From Phascolarctobacterium_A sp034086985 (GTDB lineage: Bacteria; Bacillota; Negativicutes; Acidaminococcales; Acidaminococcaceae), in the NCBI GenBank assembly GCA_034086985.1, contig JAXDZG010000002.1:62001-126000 (forward strand): 64,000 nt of DNA. The letters are read 5' to 3'. Within the stretch, counting starts at the first letter, position 1; every line of letters begins with the position of its first letter. Shown here one piece after another: positions 17,034-25,538 of this stretch. The translations under genes and the position numbers were made by a program. The notes below the pieces were generated by a model, which was not told the DNA's origin, made no database searches, and was given only the letters and a program-made list of their open reading frames with translations.

Positions 17034-17071
17034 AAGCTAGGCATAAAATTGTAATGAGTAGGTGATGATAT

Positions 17072-18028
17072 ATGCAATGGAAAAGGATTGCCGGTGCTTG
17101 CTTGTGCGTAGCAGCGTTAGCTTTGGCGGGCTGCGGCGGTGGCCAGAATAAGCAGGCTGTGGATAGCAGCAAGGCTTATTTATCCTTAAAGGATGTGGCA
17201 GGACGCCAGGTAGTGCTGGCCAAGAAGCCGGAGCGTGTGGTGAGCCTGAGTCCGTCCTATTTGGGCATGATCGAGGCCGTAGGCGGTAAAATAGTGGGCC
17301 GCGCCTCCTCTAAGGTGGGCACCATCCCTGAGTCCATGAAAAGCGTGCCGGAAATTGGCTTTGTCTTTAATATTAATATGGAAAGTCTTGTGGCTCTGCG
17401 TCCCGATTTAGTACTGGCAGGACGCAATCAGCACGAAAAGTTTGTGCCGCTTTTAGAGTCCAACAAGATTAATGTCATTGAATTTGATGCCAAAACCTAT
17501 GACGAAGTGAAGCAAACGGTGAAGGTTTTGGGCGATATTTATGGCAATTCGGACAAGGCAAAGGCAGAAAACGAACTTTTGGATAAGGAGATTAACGCCA
17601 TTAAGGCTAAGCTGCCCAAGGATAAAAAGCGCATTGTGATTATGCATGCTACGGCTAGCAGTGTCACCGTAGAAGGCTCTCGCAGCATTGCGGGCTGTGT
17701 CAGCGATATTTTGGGCTTTGAGAATGTGGCTGCGGCTGCCTTAAAGGGTAAGTCCGATAAAACTCCCTACAGCATGGAAAGCTTGGTAGGTCAAAATCCT
17801 GACTTGATTTTCATTACCTCCATGGGCAAGGCGGAGGAAATTGAAAACCGCCTGCGCAAGGATTTCAAAAAGAACCCTGCTTGGAACAGCCTCACTGCAG
17901 TGCAGCAGGGCAAGGTTTACGTGCTTCCGGAGCGCCTGTTTTTGATTAACCCCGGCCTGCGCTATCCGGAGGCTGTGGCCTACATGGCTAAGCAGGTCTA
18001 CCCAGAGGTTTTTAAAGATGGCAAATAA
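17072..18028 (+). CDS. ABC transporter substrate-binding lipoprotein (FecB/BtuF type)
   Basis: A 318-residue lipoprotein. The signal peptide ends in the lipobox LALAGCGGG, which would anchor it to the cell membrane. The body has the class III binding-protein pattern, with VVSLSPSYLGMIEAVGG, a central long helix (residues about 155-190) and the motif SMESLVGQNPDLIF. This fold binds iron-siderophore, haem, cobalamin or related chelates; the ligand cannot be fixed from sequence. It overlaps the permease gene by 11 bases. A 120-base structured leader lies upstream. Confidence 0.88.
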   Translation: MQWKRIAGACLCVAALALAGCGGGQNKQAVDSSKAYLSLKDVAGRQVVLAKKPERVVSLSPSYLGMIEAVGGKIVGRASSKVGTIPESMKSVPEIGFVFNINMESLVALRPDLVLAGRNQHEKFVPLLESNKINVIEFDAKTYDEVKQTVKVLGDIYGNSDKAKAENELLDKEINAIKAKLPKDKKRIVIMHATASSVTVEGSRSIAGCVSDILGFENVAAAALKGKSDKTPYSMESLVGQNPDLIFITSMGKAEEIENRLRKDFKKNPAWNSLTAVQQGKVYVLPERLFLINPGLRYPEAVAYMAKQVYPEVFKDGK

Positions 18029-19040
18029 AGGCTTGGACGGAGCAGTGGAGCGCTTTGGCATCAACCGCACTGCTTGGCGTTTGACAATCTTAATCTTGTT
18101 TTTATTTTTGGCGCTGTTGGGCGCGTTTTTGAGCCTCACCAAGGGCTCCAGCGTGATTACCATGGAGCAAATAGTGCAGCTTTTGCTGCATCCGGGAGAG
18201 GACCCACAGAGCCAGATTATCTGGAATATTCGTATGCCCCGCACCATTGTGGGCGCGCTGGTGGGCATCAATTTATCCTTATCCGGCGCTATTTTGCAGG
18301 CCATTATGCGTAATCCCTTGGCTGATCCCCATATCATCGGTATCTCCAGCGGCGCAGGCCTGGCTGGCGTGGTAATCATGATTTTATTTCCCGCCTTGGA
18401 ATATTTGATTACCCCGGTAGCCTTTGTAGGCGCTATGCTAGCGGCTATTTGCATTTATATTTTGGCTTGGAAAAACGGCATTAAGCCCGTGCGCATTATT
18501 CTGGCCGGTGTGGCTGTGTCCGCCTTTTTGAGTGCGGGCATCAGCGGCCTGATGATTTTCTATAGTGACAGAGTGCATGGAGCATTGATGTGGATGGTAG
18601 GCGGCTTGGCAGCCCGCAGTTGGCCTCATGTGAATATTATTCTGCCCTATGCAATCATCGGCTTAGTCTTGGCCTTGGCTAGTGCGTCTTATTTGAACAT
18701 CCTGCAGCTGGGCGACGAAATGGCTCGCGGCCTGGGCGTGAATGTGGAGGTAACCCGCATTATTATGACGGCTATTGCGGCACTTTTGGCAGCTAGCGCA
18801 GTTAGTGTTGTAGGGCTGTTGGGCTTTGTAGGCCTCGTTGTACCCCATGCTGCTAGGCTTTTAATCGGCAGTGACTACCGTTATTTGCTACCTGCAGCGG
18901 CGCTATTAGGCGTGGCTATTGTGACGCTGAGCGATACCTTTGCTCGCGTGATTTTTGCGCCTATTGAGCTGCCCGTGGGCATTATTATGGCCTTTTTAGG
19001 CGCACCCTTCTTTCTGTTTTTGTTAAGGAGGGAGATCTGA
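18018..19040 (+). CDS. FecCD/BtuC-family permease
   Basis: A 340-residue polytopic membrane permease with about ten hydrophobic helices. Family marks are RMPRTIVGALVGINLSLSGA, MRNPLADPHIIGISSGAGL and the C-terminal GFVGLVVPHAARLLIGSDYR. It forms the transmembrane channel of a type II importer with the ATPase encoded next. The start overlaps the binding-protein gene by 11 bases and its stop overlaps the ATPase start by one base, so the three subunits are translationally coupled. Confidence 0.92.
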   Translation: MANKGLDGAVERFGINRTAWRLTILILFLFLALLGAFLSLTKGSSVITMEQIVQLLLHPGEDPQSQIIWNIRMPRTIVGALVGINLSLSGAILQAIMRNPLADPHIIGISSGAGLAGVVIMILFPALEYLITPVAFVGAMLAAICIYILAWKNGIKPVRIILAGVAVSAFLSAGISGLMIFYSDRVHGALMWMVGGLAARSWPHVNIILPYAIIGLVLALASASYLNILQLGDEMARGLGVNVEVTRIIMTAIAALLAASAVSVVGLLGFVGLVVPHAARLLIGSDYRYLLPAAALLGVAIVTLSDTFARVIFAPIELPVGIIMAFLGAPFFLFLLRREI

Positions 19041-19825
19041 TGACAGCGATTTTGGCAGCCCATAATATTGATGTGGGCATCAATAAAAAGATCATTGTGC
19101 ATGATCTTTCCTTGGAAATTCCTGAGGGCAAAATTACAGCGATTATCGGCCCCAATGGCTGTGGCAAAAGCACGACCTTGAAGGCTATCTCCCGCATTTG
19201 GCCCGTGGAGAAGGGGAGTATTACCTTTAAGGGCAAGGATATTAAGGCTTTCAGCCATCGGGAGTTCGCTCAATGCTTGGCGATTTTGACCCAAGCGCCC
19301 ACGGCACCGACGGATTTGACGGTGCAGGATTTGGTGGAGATGGGGCGTTTTCCTCATCGAGGCTTTTTAGGGCGCGGGGACAAGGATGATGCCAAGCATG
19401 TGGAGTGGGCTTTGGAGCAGACCAATATGACTAGCATGAGGCATCGCCTTTTGCACACCTTGAGTGGTGGCGAGCGGCAGCGAGCTTGGATTGCTATGGC
19501 CTTGGCTCAGCGTCCCCAGGTGTTGCTTTTGGACGAGCCTACGACCTATCTCGATATTTGCCATCAGCTGGAGGTTATGCAGCTTTTGGTGAAGCTTAAT
19601 CGTGAGTTAGGCTTGACGGTAGTGATGGTTATTCACGAGCTTAATCACGCCATTCAGTACGCTGATTATGTGGCGGTGATTAAGTCAGGGCGCTTAGTGA
19701 CCTGCGGTGAGCCGAAGGAGATAGTGACCTCAAAGCTTTTGGCGGATGTGTTTAGAGTGCAAGCAGACGAATTCGCATGCAGCAATGGTTTGAGAGCGTT
19801 AGTGCCTGTGGATTTGTGTAAATAA
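19040..19825 (+). CDS. ABC transporter ATPase (FecE/BtuD type)
   Basis: A 261-residue ATPase of the iron-chelate/cobalamin importer family. Walker A is GPNGCGKSTTLKA, signature LSGGERQRAWIAMALAQ, Walker B VLLLDEPTTYLD, switch His in VIHELNHA. It powers the permease above. No obvious terminator follows directly; the next 300 bases hold the inverted-repeat element (19836-20157). Confidence 0.93.
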   Translation: MTAILAAHNIDVGINKKIIVHDLSLEIPEGKITAIIGPNGCGKSTTLKAISRIWPVEKGSITFKGKDIKAFSHREFAQCLAILTQAPTAPTDLTVQDLVEMGRFPHRGFLGRGDKDDAKHVEWALEQTNMTSMRHRLLHTLSGGERQRAWIAMALAQRPQVLLLDEPTTYLDICHQLEVMQLLVKLNRELGLTVVMVIHELNHAIQYADYVAVIKSGRLVTCGEPKEIVTSKLLADVFRVQADEFACSNGLRALVPVDLCK

Positions 19826-19835
19826 GTAAAGTGAA

Positions 19836-20157
19836 GGCACATTAGCAATCAGCCGCGTAAATGGGCCAAATAATTGGTGCATGTGGATTTTTGTTAATAA
19901 GTAGATTGGCACATTAGCAAATCAGCAAGCGAGCTACGAATTTTAGCGAATGAGTGGCTTGGTACAATGGCCTCAAGGGTTCGAAAAAGTAAATTGTTCT
20001 GCGAGACAAATAGTACCCCGCAGAGGCCAATTGAACCCCACGAAATTCGCGTACCCCTGCTAGGACTGTTTCCTGCATAACTATGCTACGTTCGTGGTAT
20101 TTCTATAAAAAGCTTTGCACTAAAAATTCGTCGCGAACGGCTGATTGCTAATGTGCC
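19836..20157. repeat. Non-coding element bounded by perfect 20-bp inverted repeats
   Basis: GGCACATTAGCAATCAGCCG (19836-19855) recurs exactly in reverse complement at 20138-20157. A near-copy with one extra A sits at 19908-19926, and the similarity to the right end continues into CGAATTTTAG (right arm CTAAAAATTCG). The interior contains complementary pairs GGCCTC/GAGGCC, GGGTTC/GAACCC, CTGCG/CGCAG and CCACGAA/TTCGTGG, some in crossing order. No ORF is supported here. It could be a MITE-like element or a structured RNA. The surrounding gene-free stretch is 19826-20260. Confidence 0.6.
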
Positions 20158-20203
20158 ATGCAGACTTACTGATGTACTAATTTACTAAGTTTAATAAAGA
20201 ATA

Positions 20204-20240
20204 ACCCCTAAAGTAAGGTTTTGAGCCTCACCTTAGGGGT
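20204..20240. terminator. Bidirectional terminator
   Basis: ACCCCTAAAGTAAGG (20204-20218) pairs imperfectly with CCTCACCTTAGGGGT (20226-20240) around a short T-rich loop. It lies 20 bases beyond the minus-strand hydrogenase stop and could also stop transcripts coming from the ABC operon. Confidence 0.75.
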
Positions 20241-20260
20241 TTGCTGTTTGTTATGTTAAA

Positions 20261-21988
20261 TTATACGAGATAGTTCTTCTCCTTCACGTGGTTGGAGTGG
20301 AGGAGGCGCTCAGCGCGCTCGCTGAGGGGCTTCTCAAGATACTCGCTATACAGCGTTACCACGTCGGGGTTGTTGTGAGATTGACGCAGCTTGCGCTCGT
20401 CGTCCAGCTTGTACAGCTTCTTGCCCAACATGCCGGCACGTTCCTGGCCGTCATGAATGGGCTGGCCGCCGCCGCCCACGCAGCCGCCGGGGCAGGCCAT
20501 GACTTCTACGAAGTCATAATGCACCTTACCGGCCTGCAAATCCTCGATGAGGCGTCCGGCATTACCAAGGCCGCTGACGGTGCAGGTACGCAGGGTTTTC
20601 CCTGCGATGGTAAACTCGCGCACCTTGCGGCCCTTCTCACCGCGCACATCTACGAAGGCGTCTGCTGGCGCTTCTTCGCCGGTCATGGCGAAGTACGCAG
20701 TACGCAGCGCTGCTTCCATAACGCCGCCGGTAGCGCCAAAGATAACGCCGGCGCCGGTGCTCTTGCCCAAAGGATTATCGAACTCTTCCTCAGGCAATGT
20801 AGCAGGGTTGATATGCTCGGCCTTAAGCAGACGCACGAACTCGCGGGTAGTCAAAACGATGTCGATATCGTGGGTACCGCTGCTACGCATGGAGAGCAGG
20901 GCTGCCTCGCGTTTCTTGGAAACGCAGGGCATTACGGAAATGGAGCAGATTTCCTTGGGCTTCAGGCCCTTCTTCTCGGCGAAGTAGGATTTCAAAATAG
21001 CGCCAAAAATCTGTTGGGGAGATTTAGTGGTGGACAGGTTGGGCACGAACGCAGGGTATTTTTTGGTCACATAGCTGACCCAGCCGGGGCAGCAGGAGGT
21101 GAACATGGGCCAACGATAGCCTTCAGGGTCTTGCAAGCGCTCCAGAAGCTCGTTAGCCTCCTCCATAATGGTTACGTCCGCAGCGAAGCTGGTGTCGAAA
21201 ACATAGTCGAAGCCGATGCGACGCAGGGCGGCAGCCATGCGGCCCTCGGTGGCCATTTCTTCCGGCATATTAAAGGCTTCGGCCCAGGCAGTGCGCACTG
21301 CAGGCGCAACCTGGACAGCAGTGATCTTGGTAGAATCTGCCAGCGCTTCATAAACCTTGGGAACATCATTGCGCTCCTTCAGAGCGCCAACGGGGCAGTG
21401 GGTGATGCATTGACCACAGAGACTGCAGTTGGAGTCCTCGATGCACATATTTCCGGCCACGTCCACAGTGGTGCGGGAGCCGGTGTTTTGCACATCCCAA
21501 ATATGCAAATCCTGCACTTTATCGCAGATTTGCACGCAGCGCATGCACTTAATGCATTTTTTGGAGTCGCGAATAAGGGGGAAGTTTTGGTTCCAGGGAG
21601 TATCCACTACATCGCGCTCAAAGGGAATATCGAAAATGCCCAAATCATTGGACAGCTTTTGCAGGCTGCAGTTACCGCTGCGCACACAGGTTGCACACAG
21701 GCAATCATGCTGGGAGAGAATCAGCTCCACATTGGTGCGGCGTACACTGCGAGCCTTGGGGGAATTAGTATAGACAACGAGTCCTTCCTGTACGGGGGTG
21801 GTACAGGAGGTGACCACACGATTTTGTCCTTGGATTTCTACAACGCAAACCTTGCAGGCACTGATTTCATTGATGTCCTTTAAAAAGCACAGACGGGGAA
21901 TATCAATACCAACGGTGGCAGCGGCCTGCATAATTGTAGTGCCCTCGGGAACGGAAACTTTTAAGCCGTCAATAGTCAGGTTTACCAT
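20261..21988 (-). CDS. hydA: [FeFe]-hydrogenase catalytic subunit
   Basis: A 575-residue iron-only hydrogenase that makes or consumes H2. Domain order: N-terminal [2Fe-2S] plant-type fold (residues about 1-75), His-Cys [4Fe-4S] motif HDCLCATCVRSGNC, two [4Fe-4S] ferredoxin sites (CIKCMRCVQIC and CSLCGQCITHCPVG), then the H-cluster domain with FTSCCPGW, MPCVSKKREA and MACPGGCVGGGGQP. All three H-cluster motifs are intact, so it should be active if the HydEFG maturases, which are not in the window, are present. Its start overlaps the end of the upstream flavoprotein gene. Confidence 0.94.
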   Translation of the reverse strand: MVNLTIDGLKVSVPEGTTIMQAAATVGIDIPRLCFLKDINEISACKVCVVEIQGQNRVVTSCTTPVQEGLVVYTNSPKARSVRRTNVELILSQHDCLCATCVRSGNCSLQKLSNDLGIFDIPFERDVVDTPWNQNFPLIRDSKKCIKCMRCVQICDKVQDLHIWDVQNTGSRTTVDVAGNMCIEDSNCSLCGQCITHCPVGALKERNDVPKVYEALADSTKITAVQVAPAVRTAWAEAFNMPEEMATEGRMAAALRRIGFDYVFDTSFAADVTIMEEANELLERLQDPEGYRWPMFTSCCPGWVSYVTKKYPAFVPNLSTTKSPQQIFGAILKSYFAEKKGLKPKEICSISVMPCVSKKREAALLSMRSSGTHDIDIVLTTREFVRLLKAEHINPATLPEEEFDNPLGKSTGAGVIFGATGGVMEAALRTAYFAMTGEEAPADAFVDVRGEKGRKVREFTIAGKTLRTCTVSGLGNAGRLIEDLQAGKVHYDFVEVMACPGGCVGGGGQPIHDGQERAGMLGKKLYKLDDERKLRQSHNNPDVVTLYSEYLEKPLSERAERLLHSNHVKEKNYLV

Positions 21989-23832
21989 TTTAAGGTTCTG
22001 CCTCCTTTCAAGGTACTAAAGCCAAATTTATCGCAGCGCAGGCAGCGACCGGCCTCTTGGCAAGCCTCCTGAACTGTCATACCGCATTCCATGGGCGCAA
22101 AGGTTTTCTTGCGCTCGCCAGCTTCCTTCTCGGTGAGCTGGATACGACCGCAAGGACGCTTGTCATCAATGGAGGGGTCGGGAATTTCTACATCACAGGT
22201 AATGATGTGCTCATAGCCTAAATATTCATCGATATTGGCTGCAGCAACCTTACCGGCTGCGATAGCACGGATAACGGTGGCAGGACCGGTTACGCAGTCA
22301 CCGCCGGCAAAAACGCCCTCGTTATTGGCCAATTCACTGCTGGACAGAGCGGAGATGGTACCGCGCTTAATCTTAATGCCGGCCTCTTCAAAGGGACGCA
22401 GCATAATGCCTTGGCCGATAGCCACTACGATAATGTCGCAGGGAATGCGCTGCAAATCCACATCCGCATGGATGGGACGAGCGCGACCCCAGGCGTCGAT
22501 GGGACCGATGATTTGGGGCTCTACCCACAGGGCGGCCACCTTGCCGTTAGCGTCGGCTTCAATATGATGGGGAGCCTTCAGACCGTAGAGCTCAGCGCCC
22601 TCGGCAATAGCGCCCTCGATTTCCTCGGGCAGAGCGGTCATATCGTCCTGACGACGACGATAAGCAATGATAACCTTTTTCGCGCCTAAGCGAATGGAGC
22701 TGCGGGTGCAGTCCATGGCTACGTTGCCACCGCCGATGACAACAACGGTTTTATCCTTAAAGTCAGGCATTCTTTCCTCGCCGATTTCACGGAGCATTTC
22801 TACAGCGCTGATAACGCCCTGGGAATCCTCGCCGGGAATGCCAATTTTTTTATCAGTATGAGCGCCGATGGCAATATAAACAGCGTCAAATTCAGAGCGC
22901 AGCTTTTCGAAGGGGATTTCACCCTCGCCATTACCAACGCGGCTGTTTAAATGCACCTCCACGCCGGTGGAGAGAATGGCGTCAAGGTCCTCCTGCAAGC
23001 GTTCGCGGGGGAAGCGATAAGCGGGGATGCCGTAGCGCAGCATGCCGCCGAGCTTGCTCTTTTCTTCAAATACTACTGCATGGTGACCCATGAGCTCCAG
23101 ATAATATGCAGCGGAAAGACCACTGGGGCCGCCGCCGATAATAGCAATGCGCTTGCCGGTGGATTTTTCCTTTTCGGGTACGGGCACAGTATTGCTGGGA
23201 GCATTGTCCACAGCCATGCGCTTTAAGCCGCGAATATTGATGGCAGCATCAATCATGTTGCGGCGGCAGCGGGACTCGCAGGGATGCTCGCAAATAAGGC
23301 CGCAGGCAGTGGGGAAGGGATTATCCTTGCGGATAAGCTTCACAGCATCAGCGTAACGACCAGCGCCTACTAAAGCGATATAGCCGGGAATATCCACCTG
23401 AGCAGGGCACAGAGCCACGCAGGGAATGGATTGATGCAGATGCACGGAGCATTTGCCCTTTTTTATGTGGTTAATATAGTCTTCGCGGAAGCCTTCTAAG
23501 CCAGCCAGCACCATTTTGGCTGCCTCGAAGCCGATAGCGCAGTCAGCACTATTAGCTACGTTTTCCGCAGTGCTTTGGATTAAATCCAGTGTCTCCATGG
23601 TAGCTTTACCATCGAGTACGTCTTCCATTAAATTTTGTAATTGGGCCAGACCAACGCGACAGGGAACACATTTGCCACAGGTTTGAGCGTGGCAAACCTT
23701 TAAGAAAGAGAGCTGCAGGTCAACAGGGCACAGTCCCGGAGGGCTGGCGATGATGTGTCGCTCTAGGTCTTTATATAAGCGTTCGACCGTCAGTTGGGCT
23801 TGGTCAGGTGTTGCGATTTTTAAACGACTCAT
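21982..23832 (-). CDS. NuoF C-terminal / GltD-like FAD-NAD(P) oxidoreductase, hydrogenase partner
   Basis: A 616-residue fusion. Residues about 1-120 match the C-terminal [4Fe-4S] part of NuoF/HydB (CGKCVPCRVG). Residues about 130-600 match the glutamate-synthase small-subunit-like flavoprotein, with N-terminal cysteine cluster (CGLICEHPCESRC), FAD loop IAIIGGGPSGLSAA, second dinucleotide loop VVVIGGGNVAMD, and the arginine patch AYRRRQDDM often tied to NADP(H). It probably passes electrons between NAD(P)H and HydA. The start at 23832 is preferred because GGGAGG precedes it by 6 bases. A full FMN-binding NuoF domain is absent. Confidence 0.85.
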   Translation of the reverse strand: MSRLKIATPDQAQLTVERLYKDLERHIIASPPGLCPVDLQLSFLKVCHAQTCGKCVPCRVGLAQLQNLMEDVLDGKATMETLDLIQSTAENVANSADCAIGFEAAKMVLAGLEGFREDYINHIKKGKCSVHLHQSIPCVALCPAQVDIPGYIALVGAGRYADAVKLIRKDNPFPTACGLICEHPCESRCRRNMIDAAINIRGLKRMAVDNAPSNTVPVPEKEKSTGKRIAIIGGGPSGLSAAYYLELMGHHAVVFEEKSKLGGMLRYGIPAYRFPRERLQEDLDAILSTGVEVHLNSRVGNGEGEIPFEKLRSEFDAVYIAIGAHTDKKIGIPGEDSQGVISAVEMLREIGEERMPDFKDKTVVVIGGGNVAMDCTRSSIRLGAKKVIIAYRRRQDDMTALPEEIEGAIAEGAELYGLKAPHHIEADANGKVAALWVEPQIIGPIDAWGRARPIHADVDLQRIPCDIIVVAIGQGIMLRPFEEAGIKIKRGTISALSSSELANNEGVFAGGDCVTGPATVIRAIAAGKVAAANIDEYLGYEHIITCDVEIPDPSIDDKRPCGRIQLTEKEAGERKKTFAPMECGMTVQEACQEAGRCLRCDKFGFSTLKGGRTLKW

Positions 23833-23882
23833 ATTCATCCTCCCAAAAAGCATACACTAATTGATAAATTGGTATACTTTAT

Positions 23883-23911
23883 ATTATACCTAAAAACTCG
23901 CCAAACTGCAA
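23883..23911 (-). promoter_or_regulatory. Promoter for the hydrogenase operon
   Basis: On the minus strand, -35 TTGCAG (plus 23906-23911) and -10 TATAAT (plus 23883-23888) are exactly 17 bp apart, about 50 bases upstream of the flavoprotein gene. Confidence 0.72.
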
Positions 23912-24108
23912 GTTTTTAAGACAAGAATATGTGTATACATCTTAACAGATTAGTGAAAAATATGGGCAAAATAAGAAATCAAGGTGGCTTTTTTCGCCGC
24001 CTTTCTTTTTTCTCATCCCCAACTGTGTTATACTTATCAATAAAGGGCGAACAATTTTATCTGCTTAGATAAACGGCAAATAAAATTTCTAGATAGAGGT
24101 GTTTTAGT

Positions 24109-25491
24109 ATGAAATTATCCATGGTTCATTTAGTTAGCTTGGTATTGACGCTGGTGCTGACCATGTTGCCCGGCATCATCGCCTCCCGGCGCATCAAATC
24201 CGCCGACGACTATAACGTCGGCGGGCGCAGCGCCGGTGTAGGCCTTGTGGCCGGCAGCATTATCGGCACCATCGTGGGCGGTGCAGCCACCGTCGGTACG
24301 GCCCAGCTGGGCTTCAAGCTGGGCCTCACCGCCTGGTGGTTCACCCTGGGCAGTGGCATCGCGCTGCTTATCATGGCGCTTTTTTATGCCAAGCCCCTGC
24401 GTGCTAGCGGATTAACTACAGTAGCGGAGTTTCTCGTCACCAATTACGGCAAGCCAGCGGGCTGGCTTGCTACTGTAAGCTCCTGCGCCGGCATTTTCTT
24501 TAGCATTGTAGCTAGTACTTTAACTGCTTTGCATTTGGTAGCTGGTATTTTCGGCGTCAACCTGTATGTTTCCGCCGTGCTCATTCTGCTTATTACCGCA
24601 GGCTTCGTCTTCTTCGGCGGCATCAGCGGCAGCGGCATGGCCGGCATCATCAAGATTGTGTTAATTTTCGCCAGTATTTTTGTAGGCGGTGTTTTGGCCT
24701 TTTTAAATATGGGTGGCAGTGCCGGCCTAGCTGCCGCGTTACCGGCTCACCCTTGGTTCAGCCTTTTCGGCCGCGGGGTGGAGGACGGCCTCTTCAGTCT
24801 TTGCTCCATGATCGTAGGCGTTATTTCGACCCAAACATATGTGCAAGCGCTGTTCAGCGCCAAGGATAGCAAGACCGCAGCCGTGGGCTGCGTCACTGCG
24901 GCCTGCATCGTCATCCCTGTGGGCTTGCCCTCTGTGATGATTGGTATGTTCATGCATGTGAACCATCCCGGCATCAATTCCATTGATGCCCTGCCTCTGT
25001 ATTTGTCCACTTATCTGCCTGATTGGCTGGGCGGTATTGGCCTAGCAGCCCTCTTGCTTTCAGCCCTGGGCTCCATTGCAGGCCTTGCCCTAGGCATCGG
25101 TACCATGATTAGCCGCGATATTATCAGCAAGCTGTGGCGCAGTGCTACCTCTGTAAATTTGCTTTGGGCCAGCCGCTTTAGCGTGCTTTTGGCAGCGGCC
25201 TCGGCCATCGTCTTCGTTTTCTTCCATCTTGATTCTTCTGTGCTAGAATGGAACTATCTCTCCATGGCCCTCAGGGGCAGCGGCATCTTTTTACCGCTGA
25301 CCTTCTGCGTCTTTTTCCCCAACAGGGTGCGGGCCTCCATGGGTGTGGCAGCCATGGGTGCAGGCATTTTCGCAGCACTTTTTTGGAAGCATATCAGCCC
25401 CTGGCAGATTAATAGCCTGTTCCCCGCGCTGTTCTATAACTTGATTTTCTTGGCGGTGGGGTTATACTGGGGCAAAAAAGGTGAGGAGTAA
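24109..25491 (+). CDS. Sodium:solute symporter family protein
   Basis: A 460-residue membrane protein with about twelve to thirteen hydrophobic helices, matching the SSS (solute:Na+ symporter) family. Characteristic pieces are RRIKSADDYNVGGRS after the first helix, LTTVAEFLVTNYGKPAGW, and LLLSALGSIAGLALGIGTMISRD, where the sodium site usually lies. The substrate is not determinable; relatives carry sugars, proline, pantothenate or carboxylates. It stands alone, with dnaE following by 47 bases. GC is high through the first 300 bases. Confidence 0.8.
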   Translation: MKLSMVHLVSLVLTLVLTMLPGIIASRRIKSADDYNVGGRSAGVGLVAGSIIGTIVGGAATVGTAQLGFKLGLTAWWFTLGSGIALLIMALFYAKPLRASGLTTVAEFLVTNYGKPAGWLATVSSCAGIFFSIVASTLTALHLVAGIFGVNLYVSAVLILLITAGFVFFGGISGSGMAGIIKIVLIFASIFVGGVLAFLNMGGSAGLAAALPAHPWFSLFGRGVEDGLFSLCSMIVGVISTQTYVQALFSAKDSKTAAVGCVTAACIVIPVGLPSVMIGMFMHVNHPGINSIDALPLYLSTYLPDWLGGIGLAALLLSALGSIAGLALGIGTMISRDIISKLWRSATSVNLLWASRFSVLLAAASAIVFVFFHLDSSVLEWNYLSMALRGSGIFLPLTFCVFFPNRVRASMGVAAMGAGIFAALFWKHISPWQINSLFPALFYNLIFLAVGLYWGKKGEE

Positions 25492-25538
25492 TACCTTCTG
25501 GACAGTCGTGAAAGTTTAGTTTTTATAAAGGAAATCTT

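Noticed and set aside
16913..17071. Cobalamin riboswitch before the FecBCD/BtuFCD-type operon
   Set aside because: I see neither the B12 box nor the GCCACTG element, so only an unclassified structured leader is reported.
19978..19990. GGGTTCGAAA as a tRNA T-loop
   Set aside because: No acceptor stem, D-arm or anticodon arm can be placed around it.
20288..21883. Long 531-codon open frame on the plus strand
   Set aside because: It is antisense to the complete hydA gene, has no family motif or ribosome site and reflects the codon bias of hydA.
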